A DNA stretch of 45,023 nt from Oligoflexia bacterium. Lineage in GTDB: Bacteria > Bdellovibrionota > Bacteriovoracia > Bacteriovoracales > Bacteriovoracaceae. Made by a program: the position numbers and the translations under genes. The stretch's first letter is position 1. The number at the start of each line of letters is the position of its first letter. Positions 8,471 through 16,284 of this stretch are shown in pieces. The stretch covers positions 1 through 45,023 of the forward strand of contig JADGAM010000016.1 in the NCBI GenBank assembly GCA_015232015.1, given 5' to 3'. Below the pieces are notes generated by a model that saw only the letters and a list, made by a program, of their open reading frames with translations, had not been told where the DNA came from and did no database searches.

Positions 8471-8500
8471 TCAATAAAATGAGTATCAATAAAATGAGTA
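8471..8500 (+). repeat. Perfect 15-bp tandem duplication in an intergenic region
   Basis: TCAATAAAATGAGTA occurs twice head to tail in the 260-base gap between the transposase relic and the next gene. The period is not a multiple of three, in line with a non-coding location. The rest of the gap (8416-8676) holds only a doubtful 42-codon frame at 8494-8622 without a ribosome-binding site. Confidence 0.8.
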
Positions 8501-8676
8501 TGCCCAGAAAAATAGGCAGAAAATACTTTTTATTGATACAAAATTTAATTTTCATATCTTTTGGAATTTATTTAAATCCCTATGAAAATATAATTATTAA
8601 AACACCACTAATCATAATATGAGTTATTCTGTTTTATGTAGATTGTAAAAAAAAATTAATTATGGAGAAATAATAT

Positions 8677-9945
8677 ATGTTTATCTTGTCTTCAAAAACA
8701 ATAAATAGCAAACACCTATTGAGAGTTTTTAAGTTTGCAAGTATCACTCTATTCCTCTTTTATCTAATAATAACATTTTTGATTCTTTCTCCAGCATTTT
8801 CGCGGGAAAATGTTTGCAATCAGATGTCCGAAAAAGGATTGAGCTTAAAACAAAAGGAGCTTTGTTTAAATTTTTACTATGCAATGGCGGATAATCAGGA
8901 TTGTCAAAAAGAGAATGAATTTGCAAATGTCTGTAGAGTGGTTAAAAAATTTAGGCAGGGTGATTGCGAGGATTTTTCAAGCTTAGAAAAAGATAAGCAA
9001 AACTTATTTGAGTGTAAGCAACTTGAAATAATGATGAATAATGAAAGTTGTGATGAAGGAACAATTTGCAAAATGATTCAATCAACTTTAGTTCTGCCAA
9101 TTGATAAAAAATGCCTCGATCTAGGAGATGAAGGTGCTGGTATTTGTTATGCTCTAAGGGAACTATGGGGATTAGATCCTGATCAAACAAAAAAGCAAAT
9201 TAAACTACGTAAAGATTTTTGGTTGTGGAACCAAGCTGCATCTTGCGGATTAAAAGAACCTCCTTCAATAGAAATATTGCTTTCAATGCCAGCAAGAACG
9301 CTTTATGAAAATAACTTTGCTGATAAAGCACTTGATATGCCAAAAAATTTTGTTGATTCCCCCTCAACTAGATGTGAGTATTGTGACAAGCAAGACTGCC
9401 CAGGATGTAACTTCGAAAAAGAATATGATGATATAGATGATATAAGGGTTCAATATTTTGTTAATAATAGTTATTTTGGAGCTGACTTAGTAAGTTTATT
9501 TAAAAATTATCAAAAACTTGCTTCAGGCCATTTAGTATTACGTAACAATTCCTATGCAAGGATGTTGAAAGAGTTAAATATTGATCCTACTTCAGCAGCA
9601 AGTGAGCTGGCCTACCAAAAATATCTTCAGCAAAAGATAAATGATTTTTCACTGGAAATCCTTTATGGAAAATTAAACAAGCATTATGCAGAAAGAAAAA
9701 GAGTTGGAAAATTATATAACGATGAATTATCTCCATCACAAGCAGGAAACACTTTCGTTCCTAAAATGAAGACGGGATTTCCATCTCAAGATATGAAATA
9801 CATATATTACTTAAGCGAGAAGTTAGATAAGAAAATGTCTCTTTTAAAAAAAGAGGTTGAAGACAAAATGAAAAAACAAGACGAATTAAAAGAAGCTCTA
9901 CGCTCTAAACTAATAAAAATAATAGAGCTTATTCCCAGTTTATAA
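8677..9945 (+). CDS. Secreted cysteine-rich protein, function unknown
   Basis: The protein has 422 residues and no recognised family. The ATG has GGAG eight bases upstream. An N-terminal hydrophobic segment (about residues 20-42) ending in PAFS-REN looks like a signal peptide or anchor. The next 130 residues carry regularly spaced cysteines (about every 6-17 residues) in a helical, charged background. At about residue 234 a compact C-x2-C-x4-C-x2-C cluster (CEYCDKQDCPGC) could bind zinc or form disulphides. The C-terminal 50 residues are a Lys/Glu-rich coiled coil. The spaced cysteines recall the large protein at 4398-7610, so both may share an exported, disulphide-rich style, but this one has no CC pairs. 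Its stop abuts the convergent protease gene, and the two overlap by six bases. Confidence 0.8.
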   Translation: MFILSSKTINSKHLLRVFKFASITLFLFYLIITFLILSPAFSRENVCNQMSEKGLSLKQKELCLNFYYAMADNQDCQKENEFANVCRVVKKFRQGDCEDFSSLEKDKQNLFECKQLEIMMNNESCDEGTICKMIQSTLVLPIDKKCLDLGDEGAGICYALRELWGLDPDQTKKQIKLRKDFWLWNQAASCGLKEPPSIEILLSMPARTLYENNFADKALDMPKNFVDSPSTRCEYCDKQDCPGCNFEKEYDDIDDIRVQYFVNNSYFGADLVSLFKNYQKLASGHLVLRNNSYARMLKELNIDPTSAASELAYQKYLQQKINDFSLEILYGKLNKHYAERKRVGKLYNDELSPSQAGNTFVPKMKTGFPSQDMKYIYYLSEKLDKKMSLLKKEVEDKMKKQDELKEALRSKLIKIIELIPSL

Positions 9946-10458
9946 GATTTCCTCTAATGCTTTCTTAGCGTAGACTGGTAATTTATTATTTAATTCTAAA
10001 GACAGTCCAAAATCATTTTTTATTTCTTTAGGAATTACTCCAATAATAACAATCTCTGGAATAAAATAATCTGTCTCTCTTGCTAATGCCAGCACCTTTA
10101 ATAAATCACCTTCATGAGTACTAATGTTGGCCAAATTTTTAGTGCTCTCTACCTCTTCTGGGGTAAAGACAATAAATTCTCCAGGAACCCGTTGCTCCTG
10201 CTGCTTATCAGGCATTTGCTTATCTATATTTATTTTAGCAGTATCAATAATTACAATTTTTTCTGTCGAAGAATTAAGATAATTAAATAGATTTAAGAGA
10301 TTACCTGAAAGGTCAATTGCCTGAATACTATCTTGATGTTCTTTTGCAATAAGATTTGCAATAAGATTATTTTCCTCAATATACTCTATAACTTTTATTC
10401 CAATGCTATCATCAAACATCGAATAGTTACCAATACCAATTATGTATTTCATATTCAT
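9940..10458 (-). CDS. [NiFe]-hydrogenase maturation protease (HyaD/HycI, M52 family)
   Basis: This endopeptidase clips the C-terminal tail of the hydrogenase large subunit after nickel insertion. The 172-residue protein has the family start G-I-G-N at 8-11, followed by an acidic pair (D16, D17) where the first nickel-binding acid is expected. The second acid is probably in IVIIDTAK (about 72), and the His in STHEGDLL (about 114) fits the third ligand. The family norm is 150-175 residues. It lies downstream of the large-subunit gene, which keeps a cleavable tail. A terminator-like hairpin and a pentanucleotide repeat separate the two genes, so it may be transcribed partly on its own. The start is uncertain: two ATGs (codons 1 and 3) and no good ribosome-binding site. 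Confidence 0.88.
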   Translation of the reverse strand: MNMKYIIGIGNYSMFDDSIGIKVIEYIEENNLIANLIAKEHQDSIQAIDLSGNLLNLFNYLNSSTEKIVIIDTAKINIDKQMPDKQQEQRVPGEFIVFTPEEVESTKNLANISTHEGDLLKVLALARETDYFIPEIVIIGVIPKEIKNDFGLSLELNNKLPVYAKKALEEIL

Positions 10459-10474
10459 TCACATTCTTATTAAA

Positions 10475-10499
10475 TAAAATAAAATAAAATAAAATAAAA
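10475..10499. repeat. Pentanucleotide microsatellite (TAAAA)5
   Basis: Five exact TAAAA units, followed by one more after an extra A, lie just upstream of the protease gene and just past the hairpin at 10505-10532. On the minus strand the array reads as a T-rich tract directly after the hairpin. Slippage here could change either termination efficiency or the leader length of the protease gene. Confidence 0.85.
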
Positions 10500-10504
10500 A
10501 TAAA

Positions 10505-10532
10505 AGGGATCACCTTTTTACCAATGATCCCT
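10505..10532 (-). terminator. Rho-independent-type terminator after the hydrogenase large-subunit gene
   Basis: Perfect 8-bp arms AGGGATCA (10505-10512) and TGATCCCT (10525-10532) enclose a 12-base loop. On the minus strand the stem is followed by TTTTATTTTTATTTTATTTT, interrupted by A but strongly T-rich. It lies 34 bases past the large-subunit stop and 47 bases before the protease start. It may act as a partial terminator that lowers protease expression relative to the structural subunits. Confidence 0.65.
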
Positions 10533-10566
10533 GCTAAAAAAATAGCTTCTTAATTGTTAAATTTTT

Positions 10567-11883
10567 TTAACGAACGAATTTCACATTCAAAAAGTGAGTT
10601 GAGCAAGAGATACATGGATCATATGCACGAACTAACATCTCTAATGCCAATTCCATCTCTTTTTCACTCTTATTTTGACTTAGTAATTCTGGTACTAAAG
10701 CATCAAAGTCTTTTTGAATATTAGCATGATTTTGGTTTGTAGGAATAATGCAATTTCCACTTAAACACATACCATTTTTATCGTACTCATACTCATGGAA
10801 TAAAATCCCTCTTGGAACTTCAACTGCACTGGCGCCCTTTGACCATTTTGTTGGTTTTACTAATTCTTCATCTTTAATTCCTGATGCCAACAACTCATCT
10901 ATAAGTCCAATGCTCTTATAAACATCATTTACAACTTCTACTGCTTGAGCAACTGAGTTCATGTAAGGATTTGTACAAACTGGTTTCAACCCCAATTTGC
11001 TGGCAGCTTCTTTGGCCTTCGGATGAAGCATCTCAAAGTTGTTATTAAAACGTGCAAGTGCTCCAGCTGCATAACTATCCAACTTATGCTTACAATATTT
11101 TGCTGTTGATAAAGGAGATACCCATTCATTAGTTACACTCTTATAATCAGAAACCTTAATTCTCTCTTTCTTTCCATCTGGCATAGTACATTGAATTAGA
11201 CCATCATATAAACCATACTCTTCGTCTGAACTAACCGCCACATACTCTGTTGGACGAGAGAATGCTGGAATTTTTGGAGCAAGAGCTGCAACTGTATCTA
11301 AAGTTGCTAGTAAATCAGGCTCTGCTGCTAGGATAGTTTGTTTTAAAGCTTCTAACTCTTTTTTAGTTGGAAGTTTTGTAAAACCACCAGGAACAACAGT
11401 TGTTGGATGTGTTGTTCGGCCGGCCAATAATGATCCCCACTCATGTCCAACACGCTTAAGTTGTAGAGCACGCTTTACAACTGCAGTGTGAGTTGGAACA
11501 AGAGGGAAAACAGAAGGGGCACCCAATAAATCAGGGGCCACTAAAAAGTAAACATGTAATACGTGAGAATCAAAATTCTCAGCGTGCTTTAGTAGCCTTC
11601 TAAGCTTCTTAGTTTGAGCAGTAACCTCAATTCCCAGAGCTGCTTCAGATGCTTTTACAGAAGCTAGCGTGTGACCTACAGAGCAGATTCCACAAATTCT
11701 AGAGGTAATTCTGGCCACCTCTGAGTAGTGGCGTCCTCGTACCATTGCCTCAAAAAATCTTGGGGCCTCTGGTACTTGCCATTCACACTTCTCAATTTTA
11801 CCACTCTTTACATTCACGACAATATTGCCGTGACCCTCTACTCGGGTTAAATGATGTACATTAATATTTATATCTTTCTTCAT
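10567..11883 (-). CDS. hydA: [NiFe]-hydrogenase large (alpha) subunit, group 3b-like
   Basis: This subunit carries the Ni-Fe active site. Four cysteines are in place: RICGIC (C64, C67) near the N-terminus and DPCISC (C424, C427) near the end. After H430 an eight-residue tail remains, as expected for a precursor processed by an M52 protease, and such a protease is encoded next door. The 438-residue length and the gene order beta-gamma-delta-alpha match cytoplasmic bidirectional group 3b enzymes (sulfhydrogenase / NADPH-dependent). The ATG overlaps the small-subunit stop (ATGA), so translation is coupled. The symbol follows the archaeal hydBGDA naming. Confidence 0.94.
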   Translation of the reverse strand: MKKDININVHHLTRVEGHGNIVVNVKSGKIEKCEWQVPEAPRFFEAMVRGRHYSEVARITSRICGICSVGHTLASVKASEAALGIEVTAQTKKLRRLLKHAENFDSHVLHVYFLVAPDLLGAPSVFPLVPTHTAVVKRALQLKRVGHEWGSLLAGRTTHPTTVVPGGFTKLPTKKELEALKQTILAAEPDLLATLDTVAALAPKIPAFSRPTEYVAVSSDEEYGLYDGLIQCTMPDGKKERIKVSDYKSVTNEWVSPLSTAKYCKHKLDSYAAGALARFNNNFEMLHPKAKEAASKLGLKPVCTNPYMNSVAQAVEVVNDVYKSIGLIDELLASGIKDEELVKPTKWSKGASAVEVPRGILFHEYEYDKNGMCLSGNCIIPTNQNHANIQKDFDALVPELLSQNKSEKEMELALEMLVRAYDPCISCSTHFLNVKFVR

Positions 11884-12629
11884 TTTGAATCACTCCTTAA
11901 GTTGGCCGTAAACATTCTTGATTTGTTTTGAGCGCGCTCCTCTGAGAAGTGGGCCCTTTCCATCAAAACTTTTTTTAGCGCTGATTCGTTTGGTTGATCT
12001 ACGAAACCACGGCATGCCTCACATGGAATTCCATCGCTTGGGCATTTGGCATTACAGCCTGCTCTAGCAACTTGTCCCATACAATGATCGTTACTATCAT
12101 AACGACAAATAGTTTCGTTACGTTTGCATTCCATACACACAGGATAGTTTGGAATAACAGGAGTTTTACCATGTAATAGGTGAGATACGATTCTTACGAA
12201 TTCATACTTGTCCATTGGACAACCATAAACAGAGTAATCAACTTTAATTGCAGCAGAAATAGGTAGAGCTTTATCACTTGCTAGGTGAGGCATCTTTGCA
12301 TCTTTTTGGTAAACGCAATCGTGATAATCTTTTTGGTGATTTTTTAAAGCATTGATACCACCAGTAGAAGCACAAGCTCCATAGGCAATAACTATGCCTG
12401 CACGACTACGAATATCTTCAAGGCGTTTACGATCGGCCTCGCGAGAGAAACTTCCCTCGATACATGCAATATCATATTTAGCGGCCTTTTCACTCATGGC
12501 CTCTCTAAACTCTACTATTTCAATATGATTTAATAATTCCAAGAAAGCAGCATCACCGTAATTAGTGAGCTCAATCTGGCATCCTTCACAAGAAGTGAAA
12601 TCAAAAAAGGCGACTTTTGCTTTACTCAT
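11880..12629 (-). CDS. hydD: [NiFe]-hydrogenase small (delta) subunit
   Basis: This electron-transfer subunit pairs with the large subunit. The N-terminal C14-E-G-C17 motif binds the proximal [4Fe-4S] cluster. Further Cys sets (YGAC, YGCPMDKYEF, CMECKRNETIC, CNAKCPSDGIPCEACRG) provide the other cluster ligands. At 249 residues, with no twin-arginine signal peptide, it is a cytoplasmic group 3 small subunit. Its start overlaps the last base of the gamma-subunit gene, and its stop overlaps the large-subunit start, so the three are tightly coupled. Confidence 0.93.
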   Translation of the reverse strand: MSKAKVAFFDFTSCEGCQIELTNYGDAAFLELLNHIEIVEFREAMSEKAAKYDIACIEGSFSREADRKRLEDIRSRAGIVIAYGACASTGGINALKNHQKDYHDCVYQKDAKMPHLASDKALPISAAIKVDYSVYGCPMDKYEFVRIVSHLLHGKTPVIPNYPVCMECKRNETICRYDSNDHCMGQVARAGCNAKCPSDGIPCEACRGFVDQPNESALKKVLMERAHFSEERAQNKSRMFTANLRSDSK

Positions 12630-13492
12630 TATAATGCCTCCTCTAAATTTTCAATATCAGCATAAGAAAAAACTGGGCCATCAACACAAACATATTTATC
12701 ATTGATTTGACAGTGTCCACATTTACCAACACCACACTTCATTCTTCTCTCTAAATCAACAAAAATGTTTTTACGACTTACTCCAATTTTATCTAACTCT
12801 TTAATTACAAATTTGAACATAATTGGCGGACCACAGATAATAACTTTAGTATCTGCCTCTATTTGGGTCTTACTAAATAGAGTTGTAATAACTCCTACAT
12901 TACCTTTCCAACCACCATCACCTTTATCAACAGTTTCATGGTAATTTACATCATTTGATCCTCTCCAATTTTTCAAATCTTCCAAGAACATTTGTTGAGT
13001 AGAATCTTTTGCTCCGTAAAACAATGAGAATTTTTTAAATTCACTTCTTCTATCCATGATGTATTGTATGAGGCTTCTTGTAGGACAAAGACCGATACCT
13101 CCAGCAACTACTAAAATATTTTGATTTCTTAATAGTGATAGATCAAAGCCTTGACCCAATGGACCTCTAATGTATATTGAATCGCCTTCATTCAATTTAT
13201 TGATTGCTGCTGAAACTCTCCCTACAGTTCTAATAACTATATCAAAAGTATTTTCACGAGTAGGAGAACTAGCAAGACCGATTGGAATTTCTCCATAACC
13301 AAAAAGAGAAACCTCTAAAATTTGACCAGGATCAAATTTCATTTTTTCTTTATTTGCCAATTGAAGAGTGAAGTGTCTCTCTGACTGAGTGGCCTGAACC
13401 GCCCTCAAAATCTTCGCCTCTTTCGGCAAAAAGATATTGGAATAATTTTGGCCGTTCTTATTCTCAGAACAAGCACATTTATCACAAGACAT
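12629..13492 (-). CDS. hydG: Hydrogenase gamma subunit: FAD/NAD(P)-binding with [2Fe-2S] cluster
   Basis: This flavoprotein subunit passes electrons between the iron-sulphur chain and NAD(P)(H). The 287-residue protein is of the ferredoxin-NADP reductase / dihydroorotate dehydrogenase electron-transfer type. It has a flavin-binding barrel with the YIRGPLGQGF loop (about residues 107-116), a nucleotide-binding fold with VVAGGIGLCPTRSL (about 128-141) and a C-terminal C-x4-C-x2-C-x7-C cluster motif (CGVGKCGHC...C). TGGAGG lies 6-7 bases before the ATG. A Cys-rich N-terminal CDKCACSENK is a little unusual. Confidence 0.92.
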   Translation of the reverse strand: MSCDKCACSENKNGQNYSNIFLPKEAKILRAVQATQSERHFTLQLANKEKMKFDPGQILEVSLFGYGEIPIGLASSPTRENTFDIVIRTVGRVSAAINKLNEGDSIYIRGPLGQGFDLSLLRNQNILVVAGGIGLCPTRSLIQYIMDRRSEFKKFSLFYGAKDSTQQMFLEDLKNWRGSNDVNYHETVDKGDGGWKGNVGVITTLFSKTQIEADTKVIICGPPIMFKFVIKELDKIGVSRKNIFVDLERRMKCGVGKCGHCQINDKYVCVDGPVFSYADIENLEEAL

Positions 13493-13556
13493 ATTATGCC
13501 TCCATTACATATATTATATTTTTAAAAAAATTTATCAAAATTATCTTATCTTATTC

Positions 13557-14588
13557 TTATCTTAGTTCCATAATCTTATTGATAACTTTAGTTGGGTCTG
13601 CAATATCAGCAGTACATGCGCTAGAACATCTTCCACATCCAACACAAGCTGGTCCCGCCAATTTATCATTCAAATAACTGGCCTTTCTCATAATTCTATG
13701 ACGAAAACGATCAGCACTATGTTCACGGAAATTTTCAGTAGCACCTGCACCTAAAGAAATCTTAGCAAAATCCTCTGACAAACATGCATCCCAATATCGA
13801 GAGCGAAGTCCTGATGTTTGATCAATATTCCAATCATCTTGAACATCAAAACAATAGCAGGTAGGGCATACTACATTACAAGAACCGCAAGAGAAGCAAT
13901 CATGAGCTGCATTTTCCCACACCTCTTTATTGCTAAAAGTTTTTCTTACTTTGTCTGCTATCTCTTCACTTGAATGCTTTAAAGACTCCGGACATTTTTT
14001 CATTACAGCACAGTTCATCTCATCTGCTTCACGTTTATGAGCATCAGTACCCTTCTCAAAGTGACCAAACTTAACCAACGCTTCACCTTTTGTGGTGATG
14101 GCCTCATAAAGATATCCATCCTTAATTTTGGTTAAAAAAGCATCATGTCCCTTAGCTTTAACTTCAGTTCCTACGGAACCAAAAAAAGCGCGATCTGAGA
14201 CTTTTTGTACATTAGAGGCCACAATCGTTGCTGCCTCTCGATTGGCAAGATAGTTCCAATCTGCATTTTTATCTCTGAAAAGATGATCGGTCATATCAAT
14301 GGCCTTCACATCATAGAAGTGTACTCCAAAAAGAATTTTTTCTTCTGGAGCAATACAACCGTTATATTGGTTATCTTTGAATTCCACCAATTTTTGAGTT
14401 GTAGGAAAGAACTCTTTTTTAGGAGGAAGAATAGTCACATCATAATCTAAACGAAGATCTTCTGCGCTCTCAATCCTCTCAAAAACAAACTTGTGCTTTT
14501 TGGCCTTTGGGCCAATCACTTTTTTGGATTCAATCAAACTTTTGACAAAGCCGTTGAAGTCCTTTGACTTGATAAAGTAAAGGTTCAT
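13557..14588 (-). CDS. hydB: Hydrogenase beta subunit: [4Fe-4S] ferredoxin-like
   Basis: This iron-sulphur subunit of the group 3b complex is related to the A subunit of anaerobic sulphite reductase. Two clusters are visible: CFSCGSCNVVCPTC and CVGCGRCSSAC, the latter with a following conserved proline region. I prefer the ATG at 14586-14588 (MNLYFIK, 343 residues): GGAG stands six bases before it, while the GTG four codons upstream (14600) would place that site inside the gene. It is the first gene of the hydrogenase run and is divergent from the trigger factor gene. Three ATGTTC hexamers (14601-14618) and an 8-bp duplication (14642-14657) lie in its leader. Confidence 0.92.
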   Translation of the reverse strand: MNLYFIKSKDFNGFVKSLIESKKVIGPKAKKHKFVFERIESAEDLRLDYDVTILPPKKEFFPTTQKLVEFKDNQYNGCIAPEEKILFGVHFYDVKAIDMTDHLFRDKNADWNYLANREAATIVASNVQKVSDRAFFGSVGTEVKAKGHDAFLTKIKDGYLYEAITTKGEALVKFGHFEKGTDAHKREADEMNCAVMKKCPESLKHSSEEIADKVRKTFSNKEVWENAAHDCFSCGSCNVVCPTCYCFDVQDDWNIDQTSGLRSRYWDACLSEDFAKISLGAGATENFREHSADRFRHRIMRKASYLNDKLAGPACVGCGRCSSACTADIADPTKVINKIMELR

Positions 14589-14957
14589 ACATTTCTCCAC
14601 ATGTTCATGTTCATGTTCACGTTTTAAATTTCATAGCCTGTAAGACTATAAGACTATAATTCACTCCATTAAATTTAAATGAAAAAACAAACCAAATTCA
14701 ATTTTATTATCCAACTATAACCAATTAACAATTATTAATCTATAGTAGAAAGATTGATTAATATTTTGTTTTTTACTTGTGTACTTATCTAAAGAAAAAT
14801 AATGTCGCGAATTATGTGATTTATTTCTTCCTGATTGTTGACTTTTTAACTCATTATAGGCATTAGATGATCTATATCAATTTTTATTTGATCATACGTG
14901 TTTTTAATATTTTTTATTTTATGTTCTCATATTATAAATTGAAAAGGGACGGTAAAC
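14589..14957. promoter_or_regulatory. Divergent control region between hydB and tig, with an FNR/CRP-type site
   Basis: This 369-base gap serves two divergent genes. At 14867-14880, ATGAT-CTAT-ATCAA matches the FNR consensus TTGAT-N4-ATCAA in nine of ten fixed positions. An FNR-type regulator would make sense for a hydrogenase, yet the site is about 80 bases from tig and 280 from hydB, so its target is unclear. TTGACT at 14839-14844 is a good -35 hexamer, but no matching -10 follows at 16-18 bases. GAAAAGGG at 14940-14947 is a possible ribosome site for tig. Confidence 0.35.
14601..14618. repeat. Hexanucleotide repeat (ATGTTC)3 upstream of hydB
   Basis: Three exact ATGTTC units sit immediately upstream of the hydB ribosome-binding site. 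A further 8-bp tandem duplication (AAGACTAT twice) lies at 14642-14657. Both are in the untranslated leader, where copy-number change could alter spacing. Confidence 0.8.
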
Positions 14958-16271
14958 ATGTCATACACTACAGAAGAAGTTGGCAAATGTAGCAAAAAAT
15001 TTATCTTTAATTATACTGAAATCGATCTATCAAAAACCATTCAAACAAAATTAACTGAAAAACAAAAAGAGGCCAATTTCAAAGGCTACCGCAAAGGTAA
15101 AGTTCCCCTATCTGTAATCAAACAATTTTATGGACCACAAATAGAAGACGAATCTATGCGCGAATATATTAGCGCTGAATTTTATAAAACAATAGAAGAG
15201 ACCAAATTAGATGTAATTGGTACTCCCGTATTTTCAAATGTAAAATATGACATAAAAGATGGTACTCTTGGTGAGGCCAGCTTCGAAGTAACAGTTGATT
15301 TCTCTCCTGAGTTTGAGTTAATTGACCCTACTACTCTTTCATTTACCAAAGAAATCATCTCTGTAAGCGACGAAGAAATAGAAGCAATAAAAGAACAAAT
15401 GAGAGGATACCGTTCAGAGTTGACAATAGTTGAAAATCAAGATACCGCACTTTCTAATGGACTCTACGCTATTGCAAACTTCAAAGCTTTTGGCACTGAG
15501 GGAGAGGAAAAAGATCAAGAGATAGTTGGATTAAGCTCAAACGATATGGTGGTTGAAATTGGTACTGGTTATTTCATTTCCAGTGTTGAAGATGAAATGA
15601 TTGGAATGAAAAAAGGTGATAAAAAAGAGATCACCGCCACTATCCCAGAAAAATATTATAAAAAAGATTTCATAGGTAAAACTGTACGTTTTGAAACTGA
15701 AATCACAGAAATAAAAGAATTAAAAAAACCAGAATTCAATGAAGAGTTTGTTAAAAGTATGGGATATACTTCATTAGAAGATTTTGAAACTAAAACAAAA
15801 AATGGCGTTTTAAAGTATAAAGAAAATGAGGCCCAAAAGAAATTGTATGAAGAGATCATGCAAAAACTAGTTGAAAATATTTCTGTAGATTTTCCTGAAA
15901 ACGCTTTAGTTGCCCAAGAAGAGGCCATGAGAAAAAATATTGAGGCCCGACTAAAACAACAACGAATGAATGAAGAGCAAGTTAAAGAGTATTTTGAAAA
16001 ATGGAATGATGATATTAAAAAGCGTGCAGAATTTCAGATAAAAATCGATTTTATCTTAAATAAATTTGCTGATAAATATGAAATTGATGTAACAGAAAGT
16101 GATATAAATAATCGTTATGAAGCACTCGCTTATGAGGGTAGAACTAGCATCGAGGAAGTTAAAAAGTTTTATAACAATTCAAAAAATTACAAACAAAAAC
16201 TTAATCTCATCTATGGTATTAGAGAAGAAAATACTCTCAATAAAATATCTGAGTTAGTACAATTGTCTTAA
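14958..16271 (+). CDS. tig: Trigger factor, ribosome-associated chaperone / prolyl isomerase
   Basis: Trigger factor binds ribosomal protein L23 at the exit tunnel and shields nascent chains. The 437-residue length is normal. The N-terminal ribosome-docking signature is present as F-K-G-Y-R-K-G-K-V-P (residues 41-50), a variant of GFRxGKxP. The FKBP-like isomerase domain spans about 155-240 (IGTGYFISSVEDEMIGMKKG). The C-terminal helical arms follow, with KKPEFNEEFV at the junction. Here tig is followed by an ABC-F gene instead of the common clpP-clpX-lon order. The two are 13 bases apart and probably co-transcribed. Confidence 0.96.
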   Translation: MSYTTEEVGKCSKKFIFNYTEIDLSKTIQTKLTEKQKEANFKGYRKGKVPLSVIKQFYGPQIEDESMREYISAEFYKTIEETKLDVIGTPVFSNVKYDIKDGTLGEASFEVTVDFSPEFELIDPTTLSFTKEIISVSDEEIEAIKEQMRGYRSELTIVENQDTALSNGLYAIANFKAFGTEGEEKDQEIVGLSSNDMVVEIGTGYFISSVEDEMIGMKKGDKKEITATIPEKYYKKDFIGKTVRFETEITEIKELKKPEFNEEFVKSMGYTSLEDFETKTKNGVLKYKENEAQKKLYEEIMQKLVENISVDFPENALVAQEEAMRKNIEARLKQQRMNEEQVKEYFEKWNDDIKKRAEFQIKIDFILNKFADKYEIDVTESDINNRYEALAYEGRTSIEEVKKFYNNSKNYKQKLNLIYGIREENTLNKISELVQLS

Positions 16272-16284
16272 GTTAAATTAAGTA

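Noticed and set aside
8494-8622. 42-codon hydrophobic small gene
   Set aside because: No ribosome-binding site, start inside a 15-bp duplication, and composition expected from AT-rich non-coding DNA.
14598-14600. GTG as the hydB start
   Set aside because: The GGAG sequence overlaps this codon's neighbour and is correctly spaced for the ATG at 14588 instead.
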